In this document: piece by piece, positions 6,591 through 8,447 of the stretch | Numbering within the stretch: the stretch's first letter is position 1 | How the letters are laid out: each line of letters begins with the position of its first letter | Assembly: GCA_001768125.1 (NCBI GenBank) | Contig: MENB01000018.1 | Span: 13,235 to 21,681, forward strand | DNA: 8,447 bases | DNA from: Armatimonadetes bacterium RBG_19FT_COMBO_69_19 | GTDB taxonomy: Bacteria; Sysuimicrobiota; Sysuimicrobiia; Sysuimicrobiales; Kaftiobacteriaceae | Direction of reading: 5' to 3' | The notes under the pieces: model-generated | What the model was told of the DNA's origin: nothing | Database searches by the model: none | What the model saw: the letters and a program-made list of their open reading frames with translations, nothing else | Position numbers and translations under genes: made by a program

Positions 6591-7310
6591 CTACCGCGCG
6601 GGGGCCGCCTCCGGTGCATGCGTGGCCGCGCGCACGGCCGCCTGGGCGAGGATGAGGTTCGAATCCAGCACCGGCACGCTGAGATCGCCCGCGCGCAGGA
6701 CGAAGGGGAGCTCGGTACAGCCGAGCACGATCGCCTGGGCGCCTCGATCGAGGAGGGCTTGCGCGACAGGGAGCAGCTCCCGGGTGACCTCGGGTCCCAT
6801 GCGCCCTGCCTTCACGCCGTAGATGGCCCGGTTGACGATATCCTGTCCGGCGGCGTCGGGACCGGCGACATCCACGCCCACCCGCTCAAAGGCCCGGTGA
6901 TAGAGACCGGCCGCCATCGTGGCCCGCGTCGCCAGCACCCCCGCCCGGTGCAGCCCGTCCACGGTGCGCCGGGCCGCGGCAGCCACTTCGTCCATGATGT
7001 GCAGCACGGGGATGGAGACCGCCGAGGCGATCGGGCCGTAGAAGGCATGAGCGGTGTTACAGGGGATGACGATGAGGTCGGCGCCGGCAGCTTCCAGGTT
7101 GCGCGCCGTGGCGACCAGCGCGGGGGTGGGATCTTCTCCGTCGCCCAGGATGGCCGGCGAGCGGTCCGGGATCTTCGGGTTGTTGTCGATGATGATCCGC
7201 AGGTGGTCCTGGTCCCGCGCGGCCGGGGTCAGCCGGAGGATCTTCTCGAACAGATCGAGCGTGGCCCAGGGGCCGAGCCCGCCCAGCACGCCGATGGTCT
7301 TCTCTACCAC
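6591..7310 (-). CDS. Aspartate/glutamate racemase family protein
   Basis: This 239-residue protein of the Asp/Glu racemase superfamily is cofactor-independent and acts through two cysteines. Both catalytic motifs are intact: IPCNTAH (82-88, C84) and LGCTELP (196-202, C198). The N-terminus shows GVLGGLGPWATLDLF (7-21), typical of aspartate racemase and the YgeA/RacX group, and differs from MurI glutamate racemase. It could supply D-aspartate or another D-amino acid for peptidoglycan or signalling; the substrate is inferred at family level only. The start is a GTG at 7310 with GGAG at 7-nt spacing. It follows ileS by 91 nt on the same strand and precedes the zinc-finger gene by 95 nt, a position empty in the Bacillus arrangement. 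Confidence 0.9.
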   Translation of the reverse strand: MVEKTIGVLGGLGPWATLDLFEKILRLTPAARDQDHLRIIIDNNPKIPDRSPAILGDGEDPTPALVATARNLEAAGADLIVIPCNTAHAFYGPIASAVSIPVLHIMDEVAAAARRTVDGLHRAGVLATRATMAAGLYHRAFERVGVDVAGPDAAGQDIVNRAIYGVKAGRMGPEVTRELLPVAQALLDRGAQAIVLGCTELPFVLRAGDLSVPVLDSNLILAQAAVRAATHAPEAAPAR

Positions 7311-7401
7311 GGTGATGCTCCGATGCCTGCGATGTGGACGGCAGCCGTCCCGTGTTTCTGTCCTGCCCGCGCGGTTCCTGCCGGAGTCCTGCGCAGCCTC
7401 G
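7311..7401. other. ileS-racemase intergenic gap with short palindrome
   Basis: This 91-bp spacer separates two same-strand genes. It holds a compact inverted repeat, GGACGG-CAG-CCGTCC (7336-7350), and on the minus strand three spaced CAGGA motifs (complements at about 7360-7365, 7374-7380 and 7386-7391). The hairpin is not followed by a T-run on the minus strand, so it does not qualify as an intrinsic terminator for ileS. No convincing promoter is seen; the racemase Shine-Dalgarno lies at its left end. Confidence 0.4.
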
Positions 7402-8447
7402 TTACGCCTGCCTCCGCGCGATGCTCAGGCGGATGTTTACCCCGTCCAGTCGGATGTCGCGGGCGGGCGCCCCGGCGGGCAGCCCCGCGCGCAGCTCGAC
7501 CGTGAGGGTCTCCCGCATGATGTAGTCCCGGTGCGCCGCGAGCAGCGGGTCCAGCGGCCCCTCGTAGTGCAGGACGATGCGGTCATCCACCGCGAGGTCG
7601 GCGTCCTTGCGCAAGGTCTGCACCTGGTGCACCAGTTCCCGCGCCTGTCCTTCCTGGAGGAGGGCCGGCGTGAGGTCGGTCTCAAGGATGGCGAATTCGC
7701 CGCCCGCGCCTTCGGCGGCATAGCCCCGGGCCTCGTGCATCCGGGCTTCGACGTCGTCGCGCGAGAGCACGACCTCCTGCCCGTCGACCGAGAGCGTGAG
7801 GCGGCCGTCGGCATCGAACGCGCGCAGGACCTGGACCGGATCCAGCGTGCGGACGGTGCGTGCGATGGCCTGCACGGCCGCGCCGTACTTGGGGCCGAGG
7901 ATGTCGAACCGTGGCTTGACCTCGAAGGTCACGTAGCGGCTCGGGTCGTCGACGAACCGGACCGCTTTCACGTTCAGCTCATCGGCGAGGATCTCGAGGA
8001 GCTCGGGACGCTCCCGGAGGCCGCGCGACTTCGTGACCAGCAGGACGGCCGGCAGCGGCTGGCGCACCTTGAGCTTCGCGTGGCCGCGCGCGGCGCGCCC
8101 CAGGACGACCAGCCCGCGCACGGCGTCCATCTCTGATTCGAGCGGTTCATCCAGCAGGGCCGCGTCTGGCTCCGGGTAGTCGCCCAGGTGGACGCTCGCC
8201 GGCGCGCGGGGCTCCACCACCTTCACGAGATCCTGGTACAGCCGCTCGGCGAGGAACGGCACGAAGGGGGCCAGGACCAGGGCGAGCGTGCGCAGCGTCC
8301 GGTACAGGGTGTAGTAGGCGGCGCGTTTGTCGTCGTCCGCCTCGCTCTTCCAGAAGCGGCGGCGCGACCGGCGCACGTACCAATTGGAGAGGTCATCACC
8401 GAACGCCTCGATCGGGCGGCTCGCGCCCTGGGGATCGTAGTCGTCCA
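7402..8447 (-). CDS. ileS: Isoleucine-tRNA ligase, C-terminal part, type-2-like (5' end off the window)
   Basis: The last 347 residues are visible and the start lies beyond the right edge. The segment opens with the anticodon-binding region, LSNWYVRRSRRRFWKSE, followed by the helical bundle (LALVLAPFVPFLAERLY) and KLKVRQPLP. Next come an FEVKPRFDILGPKYG block, then LTPALLQEGQARELVHQVQ and a beta-rich tail ending DIRLDGVNIRLSIARRQA. There is not one cysteine in this part, so the C-terminal zinc finger of type-1 bacterial IleRS is absent. The KPxFxxLGPKxG block and the ending are typical of type-2 (eukaryote-like) IleRS. The enzyme charges tRNA-Ile with isoleucine and edits valine. LeuRS and ValRS were considered and fit less well. 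It is upstream of the racemase and lipoprotein-processing unit, as in Bacillus. Confidence 0.93.
   Translation of the reverse strand, partial: DDYDPQGASRPIEAFGDDLSNWYVRRSRRRFWKSEADDDKRAAYYTLYRTLRTLALVLAPFVPFLAERLYQDLVKVVEPRAPASVHLGDYPEPDAALLDEPLESEMDAVRGLVVLGRAARGHAKLKVRQPLPAVLLVTKSRGLRERPELLEILADELNVKAVRFVDDPSRYVTFEVKPRFDILGPKYGAAVQAIARTVRTLDPVQVLRAFDADGRLTLSVDGQEVVLSRDDVEARMHEARGYAAEGAGGEFAILETDLTPALLQEGQARELVHQVQTLRKDADLAVDDRIVLHYEGPLDPLLAAHRDYIMRETLTVELRAGLPAGAPARDIRLDGVNIRLSIARRQA

Noticed and set aside
5996..6619. In-frame upstream extension of lspA to 6619 (364 codons).
   Set aside because: It is out of frame over the zinc-finger gene and gives a low-complexity Arg/Gly-rich sequence. 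LspA proteins are about 150-165 residues.
7054..8136. 360-codon plus-strand open frame over the racemase and ileS.
   Set aside because: It is the complement of recognised coding sequence, crosses the intergenic gap with no start signals, and has no domain.

Overview
This is a GC-rich, gene-dense stretch of bacterial chromosome made of conserved housekeeping genes, with no sign of phage, plasmid, IS, CRISPR or tRNA/rRNA. The gene set (remA, pyrR, rqcH, a traR/dksA-lspA-rluD-pyrR string beside ileS) points to a deep-branching, high-GC relative of the Bacillota or a neighbouring Terrabacteria lineage. The sequence alone does not settle the phylum.

Layout, left to right. Block 1 (1-1457, minus strand) reads yicC/yloC -> remA -> a (d)CMP-kinase-like gene cut by the left edge. 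The genes overlap or nearly touch, so they look like one transcript. Block 2 (1521-3215, plus strand) is rqcH (NFACT/FbpA family), divergent from yicC across a 63-bp gap and convergent with pyrR across 12 bp. Block 3 (3228-8447, minus strand) reads ileS (5' end off the right edge) -> aspartate/glutamate racemase -> TraR/DksA-type zinc-finger protein -> lspA -> lgt -> rluD-type pseudouridine synthase -> pyrR. From the zinc-finger gene to pyrR the genes overlap or are separated by 31 nt, and a candidate promoter lies just upstream.

Functions cluster around translation and its quality control (IleRS, RluD, RqcH, YicC), lipoprotein maturation (Lgt then LspA) and nucleotide metabolism (PyrR, CMP kinase). 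The order closely resembles two Bacillus subtilis segments, ileS-ylyA-lspA-ylyB-pyrR and yloA(rqcH)-yloC-remA-gmk, brought together without the pyr biosynthesis genes that separate them in Bacillus.

I do not see an undescribed biological system here. The points worth a second look are an archaeal-type CMP kinase where gmk is expected, an Lgt lacking residues regarded as essential, a type-2 (eukaryote-like) IleRS C-terminus, an orphan pyrR, and a possible leaderless promoter for rqcH.
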